A DNA stretch of 64,000 nt, from contig NZ_JAGMUO010000123.1 of the NCBI RefSeq assembly GCF_019049325.1, forward strand, positions 1-64,000, given 5' to 3'. Of the stretch, positions 15,812 through 24,858 are shown in pieces. This stretch comes from Streptomyces sp. AC512_CC834 (lineage in GTDB: Bacteria > Actinomycetota > Actinomycetes > Streptomycetales > Streptomycetaceae). The first letter of the stretch is position 1, and every line of letters begins with the position of its first letter. A program made the translations under genes and the position numbers. Below the pieces are notes generated by a model. That model was given only the letters and a program-made list of their open reading frames with translations. It was not told the origin of the DNA and searched no databases.

Positions 15812-18634
15812 TCAGCATGCCTGCGACTTGTGCGGTCCCGCACTGACGGCGGGGTGGTCGCGATGCACCGTCAGACCGGCCGGAAGGTCGCCTCTGCCAC
15901 TGACGTTGAGTTTGCGGTAAACACGGGTGAGGTGCTGCTCGACGGTGCTGATCGTGATGAAGAGCCGACGGCTGATCTCCCGGTTGGTGTGGCCCAGGGC
16001 CGCCAGTGTCGCCACTCTGCGCTCGGCGTCGCTCAGCACCGACTCGGAGGCGGAAACGGCTGATTCCGAGTCGTCGTCGTGCCGGTCGTGCCGGTCGGGG
16101 CGGTCGGGCCGGACGAGGGGCTGGGACAACAGCTCCTTGGGGTGGTGGGTCCGCACCTCCCGCGCCGCCTGGCGTGCCGCCACCCGGGCACGGTGGTAGT
16201 GCCCCTGTTCGTGGTGAACCTGACTCAACTCGTTGAGCGCATACGAGAGTTCCACACGGTCACCCGAATCCTGCAGAGCGTCCACGGCCTTCCTGAGCAG
16301 CGCCGAACGCAGTTTGGGGTCGCTGGCGGCGGCGAGCACGCGCAGCGCGTGGCCCCGGACGGCGGGGCTCTCCGCTCCGGGCCGCCCGAGCTCCTCCTCC
16401 GCCAGCTCCCGGGCCGTCTGCAACTGGTTCATCCGGATGTGCGCCTGGGCCAGGTCGGTGCGCCACGGGACCAGGACGGGCAGATCGGCGCCCTGCTGCT
16501 GGGCCTGGTCGCCGCACCGCTGGAAGTCGTTGATGGCGGCCAGCACCCGGTTGTTGGCGAAGTGGCGATGACCGCGGGCGTGCAGGTACCGCATCCCGAA
16601 GATCGAGTCGAACATGGCGGGCGGCACGGCCCGCTCGGGCAGCGGCGTGTGCCGTCCCATCGCGGTGTCCGCCAGGATGGCCGTCGACAGCGGCAGTCCG
16701 ACGACCACGCCCCAGGCCTGCGCGGGCAGCCGGTCGAGCGCGTCGCGGGCCTGCGCCGCCGCCTGGGCCACATTGCCCTGCCGCAGATTGATCTCCGCCC
16801 GCAGCGCGGTGAGTACCGCCTGCCAGGTGCCGGCCCCGTGGCGCTCGGCATCCTGGGACAGGGAGTCGCACCAGGCGGCCGCGAGGTCGGATCTCCCCGC
16901 GTAGATGAGAGCTGTCAGGACGCACGCGATGGCCTCCAGCGTCCGGTCGTCGAGCTGGCAACTGCGCAGGATGTGCTCGGCGTTGTCGACGACCCGGCCG
17001 CTGTTCTGCGCGGCCAGCGCCGCCGCGAGGGTCGCACCCGCCTGTGCCCACAGGTTTCCGTTGGCCTTACCGGGCTTCTTCTCCAGAGCCGCGGGCGCTT
17101 CGAGGCCGGTGTCGCCCGCCAGGGGGGAGAGGCCGTGGATCCACGCCTGCGTCAGCCGCACTTCGGCCATCGTCTCGATGTCGCACTGCTCGTCCGCGTC
17201 GCGGAAGACCTCTTTGGCGACCGTCTCCGCCTCCGGGCTGCCCTGCCACAGCAGATGGCGGACCAGAAGGACCGCGTCCCGTCCCGACAGCGTTCCGGCG
17301 CGCAGGGCGTTGTGCAGCGGGGGCAGATGCCGGGCGGCGGCGCTCGGATTGGCGCGCCACTCGATACGCATCAGCGTTCTTCGTACGGCCGTGCGGGACT
17401 GTTCGTCCGAGCACGCGCCCAGCGCGAGCGTCAGGCACTGCACCGCGAACTCGGGCCGGTTCATCGCGAGTGCCTCCTGGGCGGCCTCGCGCAGGGCCTG
17501 CGCGGCCCACTGGCCCTCGCCGCTGTCCGCCGCGATGAGATGGTGCGCCACGTCGGACGCCGCGACCCCGTGTTCCCGCAGGATGGCCGCGGCCCGCTGG
17601 TGCAGCAGGGTCCGGTCGGCGGGCTCCAGACTGCCCAGTACCGCCGCACGGGCCGCCTGGTGGCGGAATGTGAGGTCCCGCAGCAGTCCGGCTTCCTGCA
17701 GGACGCCGATGACCTGCGCCGCGGTGCCGATTTCGACACCGATCAGCCGACGCACCATCGAGGGCGAGGAGTAGTCGCCCAGAACGGCCAGGGCCCGTGC
17801 CACCTCCGGCAGCAGCGGGTCCCAGCGGTGCAGGCAGCTCAGGACGGCTCTGGCGAAGGCCGCGCCCGGGCCGGGCGTCTCGGCGGCGTCCGACAGGCCG
17901 GTGGCCGTTCTGTCCTGCAACAGGGCGCGCAGGAGCAGGGGGTTGCCGCCGCTCCATTGATGCAGGCGCGGGGCCAGGTGCAGGGCCGTGGCCGGGTCCA
18001 GGTGCTCGGCCGCCAACTGCGCGACGCCTTCCTCGCTCAGCATGGGCAGCTTGATCACGTGGTGCGGGCGGCGGGTGAGTTCCGCGTGGGAGCGCGGCAG
18101 TGAGGTGCGCCGGCGGTCCCACTCACTGAAGACGATCATGATCCGGGCCGTCCGGATCCGCCGCTGCAGATACAGCAGCACCTGCAGGGACGCCCCGTCC
18201 ACGAACTGCAGGTCGTCGATGGTGACGACCAGCGGGTGCTCGCGGGAGAGGTCCAGCAGCACCGAGCAGATGCCGTGCACCCGGCTGACGTGCGAGCGAC
18301 GGATCGTCACGGGGTCGAGGTCTTCCTCGTCGGGACCCTGCGCCGAGACCGTCACCAGGTCCGCCGCGTCGTGGGCGACCTGCGGTGGGAGGGCCGGACT
18401 GCGGAACAGTTGGTCCAGTACCCCCATCTGCAGGGTGCGCTCGGCCCGCGAGCCCGTGGCACTGAGGACGAGGGCCCCCGATGCGGTGGCCCGGTCGGTG
18501 AAGGCGTCGAGCAGTGCGGTTTTGCCGCTGGCCAGACCGCCGCTGATCAGGGCTACCTGTCCCCGGCCGGTGCGGCTCTCGGACAGAAGTTGTTCCAAGT
18601 GATCGATGGGCCGATCGCGTTCGACGAGTGTCAT
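15812..18634 (-). CDS. LuxR-family LAL transcriptional regulator 2
   Basis: 940-residue LAL regulator, related to the one at 10650 (both begin MTLV...). P-loop SGGLASGKTALLDAF (about 31-45), Walker B near residue 130 (LVVTIDDLQFVDG), helical repeats, then a LuxR HTH (LSDAERRVATLAALGHTNRE ... TISTVEQHLTRVYRKLNV). A PDRPDRHDRHDDD stretch before the HTH is low complexity. I chose the ATG at 18634, preceded by GGGGAGG, over 18670. Unlike its relative I see no TTA codon. Two LAL genes flanking the thioesterase suggest layered activation of the PKS cluster. Confidence 0.92.
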   Translation of the reverse strand: MTLVERDRPIDHLEQLLSESRTGRGQVALISGGLASGKTALLDAFTDRATASGALVLSATGSRAERTLQMGVLDQLFRSPALPPQVAHDAADLVTVSAQGPDEEDLDPVTIRRSHVSRVHGICSVLLDLSREHPLVVTIDDLQFVDGASLQVLLYLQRRIRTARIMIVFSEWDRRRTSLPRSHAELTRRPHHVIKLPMLSEEGVAQLAAEHLDPATALHLAPRLHQWSGGNPLLLRALLQDRTATGLSDAAETPGPGAAFARAVLSCLHRWDPLLPEVARALAVLGDYSSPSMVRRLIGVEIGTAAQVIGVLQEAGLLRDLTFRHQAARAAVLGSLEPADRTLLHQRAAAILREHGVAASDVAHHLIAADSGEGQWAAQALREAAQEALAMNRPEFAVQCLTLALGACSDEQSRTAVRRTLMRIEWRANPSAAARHLPPLHNALRAGTLSGRDAVLLVRHLLWQGSPEAETVAKEVFRDADEQCDIETMAEVRLTQAWIHGLSPLAGDTGLEAPAALEKKPGKANGNLWAQAGATLAAALAAQNSGRVVDNAEHILRSCQLDDRTLEAIACVLTALIYAGRSDLAAAWCDSLSQDAERHGAGTWQAVLTALRAEINLRQGNVAQAAAQARDALDRLPAQAWGVVVGLPLSTAILADTAMGRHTPLPERAVPPAMFDSIFGMRYLHARGHRHFANNRVLAAINDFQRCGDQAQQQGADLPVLVPWRTDLAQAHIRMNQLQTARELAEEELGRPGAESPAVRGHALRVLAAASDPKLRSALLRKAVDALQDSGDRVELSYALNELSQVHHEQGHYHRARVAARQAAREVRTHHPKELLSQPLVRPDRPDRHDRHDDDSESAVSASESVLSDAERRVATLAALGHTNREISRRLFITISTVEQHLTRVYRKLNVSGRGDLPAGLTVHRDHPAVSAGPHKSQAC

Positions 18635-18822
18635 GTCGTCGGACCTCCCCGCTATACGGGTGTGTGGCATGAACGTATGACTAAAACGTATGACCGAATA
18701 TAGCCCACCCTTGGGTCCCTTTTGGAGGGGGACGCCAAAATTTTGCCCACGAAGTCGTGCGGCGGCGGAGTTTCGCCTCGGCGGAATCGGTGCCTCGACG
18801 CCGTCGCACGGTGGGCTGAGCG

Positions 18823-18856
18823 GGTCGGGGCTCCCGTGACGACGGGAGCCCCGACC
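18823..18856. terminator. Strong hairpin, probably bidirectional terminator
   Basis: Perfect 15-bp stem (GGTCGGGGCTCCCGT with 18842-18856) and 4-base loop GACG. Confidence 0.7.
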
Positions 18857-18905
18857 GGGGCCGCGCCTCGTTGGCGGGGGAACACAACGGGTGCGGCGTT
18901 CGGGG

Positions 18906-18927
18906 GGTGACCCTCGCGAGGGTCACC
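18906..18927. repeat. 22-bp perfect palindrome
   Basis: GGTGACCCTCG followed directly by its reverse complement, 18 bases from the operator-like site. It could be a protein-binding site or the remains of a terminator. Confidence 0.5.
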
Positions 18928-18942
18928 GGGTGGTCATTTGAT

Positions 18943-18977
18943 CTATACGTACTTACGTATGAGACAACCGTACACGC
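18943..18977 (-). promoter_or_regulatory. Orphan promoter/operator matching the 8184 site
   Basis: ATACGTA-CT-TACGTAT (18945-18960) is a perfect palindrome, flanked by AGACAA and GTACA exactly as at 8184. On the minus strand it reads TTGTCT...TATAGA, but no intact gene follows within 250 bases. Confidence 0.55.
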
Positions 18978-19001
18978 GGCAGGGCAGAGTGACAACCGTT
19001 C

Positions 19002-20696
19002 CTAATCAGTGAGCAGGAGTGGGTCTTGGACCCATTCCTGCTCACTGCGGACATCCCGAACGGTGTTGGGTGTCCTGGTCGCCCGCGTTCGCTCCGTGTC
19101 CGGTGGCACGGATCGTGTCCGTGGTCCGGGAATACGGGGGCGGGGTCCCTCACGCCCGGGGGTGTCCGGTCCGGTCTGGGCGGTCCGATGCCCGCATCCA
19201 TCGCTCTGGTGGGTGCGGGGCGGTGCCGTCCGACGCCGGATGGGAAAGCCCTGGGCGCGTCGCCCGATCGCGATGCTCGCCGCATCGTGCCGGGTCGTTC
19301 TACGGGTGGTGCTGGTGAGGGGCTTCTGCCAGTGCTGGGCACCCCACTTGCTGGTGTACGCCGGATCCACGGCGATGACCGTGATCCCGGTCTGGTCGGC
19401 CACGGAGGTCAGGCGGGCGCGGAGCCGTCCGGTGGGCATGCCGGAGACCAGATGCCTGAACCGCTTCCTGCTCCCGTGTTTCTCGCGGGTCTTCTCGGCG
19501 GTGAAGTCGAGGTGTTCGACGGCGATGGCCTTCACGCCGCAGGAGGTGGCCCAGTGCAGGAGGCGGGTCAGGGCGTGGCGGATCTGCGCGTCGCGGTGGT
19601 CGGTGGGCCCGGTGAGGTCGTAGGAGAAGCGGCGCGGGTGGCCGACCGGGTTGCCGTGGGTGTCCAGGCGCCAGGCGGCGAGGTGGTCGGCGTTTATATC
19701 GACGCCGATCACTCCCTCGGTCAGTGCTGCGGTCAGGGGGAGGGTGGGGGTGGCGGGTTTCTGCCAGGACGCGGTCACATACCAGCGGCCGCGTGTCGTG
19801 TCGTGGTGGATGCGGTAGGCGACGGCCCGGTTGGCCGCGACGCGGTCGGCCCATTCCTGCCACCGGTGCGCGAACCGGATCCGGCCGGTGAGGACATACC
19901 GGCCGTGCGGCGCGTTGGCCAGGTGGGTGAGCGGGGCGGGTAGCCGGACGGACACTTCACCGCTGGGGCTGATGCGGATGGTCTCGTTCCCGAAGCGTTT
20001 CCCGGACTCCCCGTCCGCCTGCACAAACCACCGTGCCGCCTGCCAGCGCTCACGCCACCGCGCCTCGGTGAGCCCGGCGGCGGACAGGTGATGCCGCGCG
20101 CGGGCCAGCCGCTTGCCACCCCGCACCACACGCACCCGCCCGGCCGCCCAGTCCGCGCGTGCCCGCGCCAGCCGGTCCTCCAGCACGTGCAGGCGCCGGG
20201 TCTTGGCGTGCCACTCCCGCCGACTGCGATACCCGCCCGGAGCACCCTTCGAGCCCTTCTCACCGACGGGCAGCGACAGCCGGTGGCGCAGGGTCCGCAC
20301 CCCCGCCTCCAACGACTGGATGTGCGCGCGGGCACCACGGCGGGCCAGGGCCCACTGATCATGCGACGCCTTGGTGATCGCACCCGCCCACCGGGCCGAC
20401 GACAGGGGCGTCAGCGCCCGCTTGCGCGCCGCCCACGCCTCGGCGTCATGCCCCAGCCCGTCACGGCAGCGCGCTGTCAGGTCACGGGAAGCCAGCGTGC
20501 CCAGATGCACGCCCACCTGCCGCAGCACCGCCACATCGCAAGCGGTGAGCTGCTTGAGCCGGGTACGCACCGCCACCCCCGACGGGCCCAGCGCGACGAA
20601 CGGCGCCGCAACCTCCCGCAGACCACGCACCCCACACCCCCGCTCAGCCGTGACACCCGCCTGCCCCACCCAACGAACGCCCTCGCCCAAGGTCAC
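19002..20696 (-). CDS. TnpB-related protein, IS200/IS605 family
   Basis: About 564 residues, related to the RNA-guided nuclease TnpB carried by IS605-type elements. RuvC-I is probably GVIGVDINADH, RuvC-II IAVEHLDF, and RuvC-III near RHDAASIAIGRR; TVIAVDPAYTSKWG is the conserved block before the zinc finger. The CxxC pairs normally following that block are absent, and the C-terminal 90 residues are Pro/Arg-rich, running into a perfect hairpin at 19007. No TnpA lies beside it. The start is uncertain: GTG 20696 and GTGs near 20576 and 20570 are possible, and the open frame runs upstream into the methyltransferase. Actinomycete genomes carry many such TnpB-related genes. Whether this one cuts DNA is unclear. 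Confidence 0.75.
   Translation of the reverse strand: MTLGEGVRWVGQAGVTAERGCGVRGLREVAAPFVALGPSGVAVRTRLKQLTACDVAVLRQVGVHLGTLASRDLTARCRDGLGHDAEAWAARKRALTPLSSARWAGAITKASHDQWALARRGARAHIQSLEAGVRTLRHRLSLPVGEKGSKGAPGGYRSRREWHAKTRRLHVLEDRLARARADWAAGRVRVVRGGKRLARARHHLSAAGLTEARWRERWQAARWFVQADGESGKRFGNETIRISPSGEVSVRLPAPLTHLANAPHGRYVLTGRIRFAHRWQEWADRVAANRAVAYRIHHDTTRGRWYVTASWQKPATPTLPLTAALTEGVIGVDINADHLAAWRLDTHGNPVGHPRRFSYDLTGPTDHRDAQIRHALTRLLHWATSCGVKAIAVEHLDFTAEKTREKHGSRKRFRHLVSGMPTGRLRARLTSVADQTGITVIAVDPAYTSKWGAQHWQKPLTSTTRRTTRHDAASIAIGRRAQGFPIRRRTAPPRTHQSDGCGHRTAQTGPDTPGREGPRPRIPGPRTRSVPPDTERTRATRTPNTVRDVRSEQEWVQDPLLLTD
19007..19047. repeat. 19-bp hairpin at 3' end of TnpB-related gene
   Basis: CAGTGAGCAGGAGTGGGTC (19007-19025) pairs with 19029-19047 (one G-T) across a TTG loop. 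It overlaps the last codons of the gene, where IS605 elements have their right end and TnpB guide RNA, and it could equally be a terminator. Confidence 0.6.
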
Positions 20697-20874
20697 GCAT
20701 TCGACAGGCGCAGCCCTGTTCCCACTCGGGCACAGAGCGCTCCGACCCCACCCCGTGGCCACTCTGCAGGGGAGCGGGGCACCATCCCGCCCCGGTTGGA
20801 TCACCGCGCAAACCCTTCGACAGGTCGAGCGCCGGCCGGGGCGGGGCATCCCAGAGGGAGCCGTACGGCCTGCC

Positions 20875-22074
20875 TCAGGGCCTGGGCAGCGGCAGGCCGG
20901 GCAGCCGCGGGTGCCGCAGGTGCTGCCCGCCGCCGTAGACGTGCAGCGTGAACGTCTCCGGTCCCGGCCGGCCGGCCGCGTCGTAGGCGTCCAGGACACG
21001 CTCGATCCGTTCCCACAGCTTCACCGGGCCGCCCTCGCGCACGGCCCATCCGGCGCCTGCGGGGGTGAGGGTGGCGGCGGAGTCGGTGACGACGTCGACC
21101 AGGTGCACCACCTCGCCGACGGTCGTCATCTGCGCGTCGGGCACCGCGCTTTGGGCGAGGAAGCGCAGGTGGAACGCTTCCTCGGTGGCGGCCGTGATGC
21201 GCTCCGGGCTGTGCGGGGTGGCCCGGGGCTTGTCGGGCAGGCCCGCGGCCCAGTGGGCGGGGTTGCCGAACGCCGGAGCCGCGTGCGTACGCGCTGACAT
21301 GAACGACACGGTGCCGTCAAGCAGTCGGCCTTCGGCGGTGCCGTCCTCGGTCACCGTCAGCAGGACGCGGGCGTATCCGTAGAGCCAGCCCGACAGGGTG
21401 AGCAGGATCTTCCCGCCCGGCCGTACTTGCGCGAGCAGAGCGGGCGGGACCGCGCGGAAGGAGCAGGCGGCCACGATCCGGTCGAACGATGCTTCGGGCC
21501 AGTACCCGTACAGTCCGTCCGCCACTGCCAGGGTCGGGGTGTAGCCGCAGTCGTACAGCGCGCTCGCAGCCTGTTCCAGCCGGCGGCTGTCGACCTCGAT
21601 CGACGTGACGTCGGCGGAGCCGAGGCGTTCGCAGGCGAGCGCGGTGGAGTAGCCGGTCCCGGTGCCGATCTCCAGCACTGTGTGCTCCTCGGTGATCTCG
21701 GCGTCCGCCCACATGCGTACGACGAGTGAGGGCAGCGTGGATGAGGAGGTGGGGGCTCCGCCGTGGCGTACGACGGGGGCCTTCCAGTCGGGTTCCTCAC
21801 CGTCGAACTGCGTGATCAGCGTGGTGTCGGAGTACGCGGCGGCCAGCCAGCGGCCGTAGTCGAGTTCGGCGGTGACCGGCTCCCACACCGTCAGGCCCTG
21901 CTCGTCACGTTCGTCGGCGGGCAGGTAGAAGCCGGGCACGAACCGGTGCCTGGGCACCGCCTCGACGGCTTGGCGCCAGGCCGGATCGGCGAGGACGCCG
22001 TCGGCGGCGAGGCCCTTGGCCATCGCCTCGCGCAGGCGGACGGAGTCGGTCTCAAGGTCGGCGGGCATGCTCAT
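20875..22074 (-). CDS. Graspetide maturation methyltransferase (PCMT-like)
   Basis: 399-residue SAM methyltransferase of the protein-L-isoaspartate methyltransferase type that accompanies ATP-grasp peptide maturation genes. The SAM site is VLEIGTGTGYSTALA (about 178-192), preceded by SSSTLPSLVVRMW and followed by DVTSIEVD and VRPGGKIL. In related graspetide systems this enzyme methylates an Asp of the ligated peptide, leading to aspartimide or isoaspartate. The extra C-terminal part (about 270-399) is usual in this subfamily. The ATG at 22074 overlaps the ATP-grasp stop (ATGA), so the pair is coupled. It is the last gene of the graspetide operon, with the TnpB-related gene just downstream. 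Confidence 0.88.
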   Translation of the reverse strand: MSMPADLETDSVRLREAMAKGLAADGVLADPAWRQAVEAVPRHRFVPGFYLPADERDEQGLTVWEPVTAELDYGRWLAAAYSDTTLITQFDGEEPDWKAPVVRHGGAPTSSSTLPSLVVRMWADAEITEEHTVLEIGTGTGYSTALACERLGSADVTSIEVDSRRLEQAASALYDCGYTPTLAVADGLYGYWPEASFDRIVAACSFRAVPPALLAQVRPGGKILLTLSGWLYGYARVLLTVTEDGTAEGRLLDGTVSFMSARTHAAPAFGNPAHWAAGLPDKPRATPHSPERITAATEEAFHLRFLAQSAVPDAQMTTVGEVVHLVDVVTDSAATLTPAGAGWAVREGGPVKLWERIERVLDAYDAAGRPGPETFTLHVYGGGQHLRHPRLPGLPLPRP

Positions 22075-23051
22075 CTCGGCCCCGCCTCCTTCCTGCTCAG
22101 GATGTCGGCGAACGCCTCGGTGATGGTCGGCGCGTCGGGCAGCCAGCCCCACTGCCCGTTGCTGTTGCACTCGATCGCCGTCCAGTGTTCCGGGGCATCT
22201 CCGTCGCCGGTCAGGGCGAAGTCGAAGCAGCCGAAGACCAGGCCGAACGAGGCCAGGTAGCTGTGCAGCGCGGCCTTGATGGAGGCAGGCACGGTGATGG
22301 GGGCGTGGATCAGGTCGTCCCAGTTGCCGCGGCGCCAGTCCAGGGCGCCGTCCGGGGCGGTGATCTGCTGGGCGAAGACACGGCGGCCGACCACGGTGAC
22401 CCGCACGTCTCCGGTCTTGGGGATCTCGGCCTGGAACAGGTGGGCGGTCACCGCGAGGGAGTTGTCGAAGGTCTCCGGATCAATGCGCTGGGCCCAGATC
22501 GCGCCGGTGTGCCCGTCTTCGTCCCGGGGCAGGCCACGGAACGTCTTGTAGATGACGGGGCCGTGTTCGGCGGCGAACTCGCGGGCCGCCTCGACGTCGT
22601 TGGTGACCAGGGTCGGCGGGATCGACAGCCCGAGCTCGGTGAACCTCTGCAACTGGGCGGGCTTGAAGTCTGCGCGGGTCACTGCTGCCGGGTGGTTGAC
22701 GTAGACGGCGCCGTGCAGGGTGTTCAGGATGCCGCCGAGTCCGTGCCTCGCCTCAGCGGCGGCGAACTCCCGCTGCTGCGGAGGCAGATGCTGATGCCGG
22801 GCGGCGTAGGGGGTGGGGCGGCGGTAGTAGACCGCCGCCACCTCCCCCAGCTCCACCTCCCGGCTCGCCGTACGCAGTCGCCCGCCCCACGAGGGCGCCC
22901 CCGCCTCGATGCGGGCCCCGAAGGTCAGCCCGGTGCCGATGTCGGCGGGGTCGACGCGGACGACGGGCACCTCACGCTCGTTCAGCGCGGCGATGACCCA
23001 GTCCGCGGTGACGTCTTCCAGCGCGGTGACGACCAGGACGGTGGAGGCCAT
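22071..23051 (-). CDS. tgmB: ATP-grasp ribosomal peptide maturase
   Basis: 326-residue ATP-grasp ligase of the MvdD/TgmB type, which joins Asp/Glu side chains of a precursor core to Ser/Thr or Lys to form omega-ester or omega-amide rings. Visible: the N-terminal VLVVTALEDVTADWVIAALN, YYRRPTPYAA, the lysine-bearing GPVIYKTFRG of the ATP site, DVRVTVVG, and the metal-binding C-terminus FDFAL...WTAIECNSNGQWGW. It begins 3 bases after the precursor stop and overlaps the methyltransferase by four. This order (precursor, ligase, methyltransferase) is the classical tgm arrangement of actinomycetes. Confidence 0.93.
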   Translation of the reverse strand: MASTVLVVTALEDVTADWVIAALNEREVPVVRVDPADIGTGLTFGARIEAGAPSWGGRLRTASREVELGEVAAVYYRRPTPYAARHQHLPPQQREFAAAEARHGLGGILNTLHGAVYVNHPAAVTRADFKPAQLQRFTELGLSIPPTLVTNDVEAAREFAAEHGPVIYKTFRGLPRDEDGHTGAIWAQRIDPETFDNSLAVTAHLFQAEIPKTGDVRVTVVGRRVFAQQITAPDGALDWRRGNWDDLIHAPITVPASIKAALHSYLASFGLVFGCFDFALTGDGDAPEHWTAIECNSNGQWGWLPDAPTITEAFADILSRKEAGPR

Positions 23052-23054
23052 CGG

Positions 23055-23321
23055 TCAGTCCGACTCGTAGTCGGTGGTGTTGTCGTCCTGGGTCTGCGGC
23101 TGCGGGTTCTGCCCGTCCCCGCCCCCGGACATCGACGCCGTGCCGGTCGTCTTCGACGTGCCGTGCTTGCCCATCTCCACGACCTGGCCGGCGGCGTCGG
23201 TGTAGCGGGCGGTCTGCGTGGCCCCGTCCAGCACCACCGTGGCGTACGACGGCGGGCCGACGGGCAGTCGGTCGGTGACCAGCCCCATCGCCCACGGTGC
23301 CTGAGCGGTCGGTGTAGCCAT
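23055..23321 (-). CDS. tgmA: Graspetide precursor peptide (putative ATP-grasp target RiPP)
   Basis: 88 residues. The leader carries PWAMGLVTDRLPVGPPSYAT and TARYTDAAGQVVEMGKHGT, the conserved shape of actinomycete ATP-grasp target peptides. The last 33 residues form a flexible Ser/Thr/Gly/Asp-rich core, with TTGTASMSGGGDG followed by a DDNTTDYESD tail that supplies both alcohol donors and acid acceptors. There are two Lys and no Cys. RBS AGGGTGAG precedes the ATG at 23321. The gene diverges from a regulator at 23478. Ring topology cannot be read from sequence. Confidence 0.9.
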   Translation of the reverse strand: MATPTAQAPWAMGLVTDRLPVGPPSYATVVLDGATQTARYTDAAGQVVEMGKHGTSKTTGTASMSGGGDGQNPQPQTQDDNTTDYESD

Positions 23322-23477
23322 GTGCTCACCCTTTCCCCACTGGATGAAGCGGAAGCCGATCAGCCCCGCTTGAGTAGAATCGATGCCCACCTATGGCCCT
23401 GACCAGTACCGTAAGGGTCGCGAACCGTGGCGAAAATGCCACGCTCCGTATACACAGGCGGGGAGGGCGAGAAAGCG

Positions 23478-24845
23478 ATGTCCAGCAGATCCGGCAACCC
23501 GCGTCTGGCGCTGTGGACCGGGGCGAGCGGCCTGTCCCACGGGGAGATCGCCCGCAGGATCGCCGTGGCGGGCAAAGCCCGGGGCCACCGGCAGATCGCC
23601 CCCGACGCCACTCGTATCCGACGCTGGATCGACGGCGAGAAGCCCCGCCCGCCGGTCCCCGCCCTGCTCGCCGACGTCCTCTCGGAAGCGGTCGGCCAGC
23701 CGCTCACTCCCGGTGATCTCGGCCTGATGGGTACCGGTGTGGTGCTGGACAGCATCCAGCTCCCGCTGTTGACCGAAGCAGCCGCCCAGGCCCTGGCCGG
23801 ATGGACGCAGATGGACTTCATGAACCGCCGCGACACCCTCAAGCTCGCCGTCGGCGCCCCGCTGATCCTCGCAGTCGAACGGATGCTCGGCGGCACCGCC
23901 CGCGCACTGAACCATGACCACAAGGGCTTCGACGCCGACACCGTCACCGCCCTCGAAGAGGTGACCGCCTTTTTCACCAAGGCCGACGCCTCCAAGGGCG
24001 GCGGCCTGTACCGCTCGGCGATCGTCGCCCAGCTCGACGAGGTCGCCCGCCGTATCCAGGACGGCGTCCCACCGAAGCTGAAGACCCGAGTGTTCGCGGC
24101 GACCGCCGACCTCGCGGCGCTCGCGGGCTGGGTGAGCCATGACGCCGGCCGCTACGGCATCGCCCAACGCCTGTGGAGTTACGGCACGTACGCCGCCGGC
24201 GAGGCCGGGCAGCGCGACCGCGGGGTGGAGATCGTCACCCGCATGTCCCACCAGATGATCTACCTCGGGCGCCCCCAGGACGCCCTCGGCCTGCTCGGCG
24301 TCGCCGCCAAGAAGGCCACACTGCCCGCGACGAAGGCGCTGGTCTCCTCGCAGACCGGCCGGGTGCACGCGGCCCTCGGCGACGAGCGAGCGGCCCAGAG
24401 GCACCTCGGCACCGCCGACGAGCTCCTGACGGACGGTCTCGGCGACGACGTCCCCGAATGGGTCGCGTACTTCGACGCGGCCGAGCACGCCGGCGCCCGC
24501 GCGGTCTCCGCCCGCGACCTCGCCGGACTCGGCCGTGGCCGCAGGGCCGCGAGCCTCCACTTCGAGGACGCCCTCAAGCTCAGGAAGCCCGGCTTCGACC
24601 GGGTCCGCGTCATGGACCGCGTCGGCCTGGCTGCCGCACTCTTCGACGAGGGCGAGGTCGAGCAGGGCGCCGCTGCGGCCCACCAGGCGCTCGACGACGC
24701 GGCCCGCGTCGACTCCACCCTCGTCGTGTCCCGGCTCAACACGCTGCTGGACGCGGCCCGCCCGTACGAGACCGCCGCGATCGACGACGTACGGACCCGG
24801 GCAAAAGAACTGGCCGCCGCCCGGCCGACCACGATCGCGGCCTGA
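23478..24845 (+). CDS. Helix-turn-helix/TPR regulator beside graspetide operon
   Basis: 455 residues. The N-terminal 80 resemble an XRE-like domain (GASGLSHGEIARRIAV ... TRIRRWIDGEKPRPPVPALL), followed by helical repeats like those of the NsdA family of Streptomyces regulators. I chose the ATG at 23478 with GGAGGGCGAG upstream; an ATG at 23427 would add 17 residues. It is divergent from the tgm operon with 156 bases between, and such regulators are commonly found next to tgm genes, so control of that operon is likely but inferred. The DUF6087-like gene follows 13 bases later. Confidence 0.8.
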   Translation: MSSRSGNPRLALWTGASGLSHGEIARRIAVAGKARGHRQIAPDATRIRRWIDGEKPRPPVPALLADVLSEAVGQPLTPGDLGLMGTGVVLDSIQLPLLTEAAAQALAGWTQMDFMNRRDTLKLAVGAPLILAVERMLGGTARALNHDHKGFDADTVTALEEVTAFFTKADASKGGGLYRSAIVAQLDEVARRIQDGVPPKLKTRVFAATADLAALAGWVSHDAGRYGIAQRLWSYGTYAAGEAGQRDRGVEIVTRMSHQMIYLGRPQDALGLLGVAAKKATLPATKALVSSQTGRVHAALGDERAAQRHLGTADELLTDGLGDDVPEWVAYFDAAEHAGARAVSARDLAGLGRGRRAASLHFEDALKLRKPGFDRVRVMDRVGLAAALFDEGEVEQGAAAAHQALDDAARVDSTLVVSRLNTLLDAARPYETAAIDDVRTRAKELAAARPTTIAA

Positions 24846-24858
24846 GAGCATCGAACGC

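Larger units (their letters stand above)
18635..19001. other. Intergenic region between LAL regulator 2 and TnpB-related gene
   Basis: 367 bases with no credible gene. It holds a strong hairpin (18823), a 22-bp palindrome (18906) and an orphan copy of the 8184 promoter/operator (18943). The minus-strand ATG downstream of that promoter (18936) opens a frame of only four codons. This could be the remains of a gene lost when the neighbouring element arrived. Confidence 0.5.

Noticed and set aside
18652..18995. Short minus-strand ORFs between LAL 2 and TnpB-related gene
   Set aside because: They cross a strong terminator hairpin and have no ribosome site or family resemblance.
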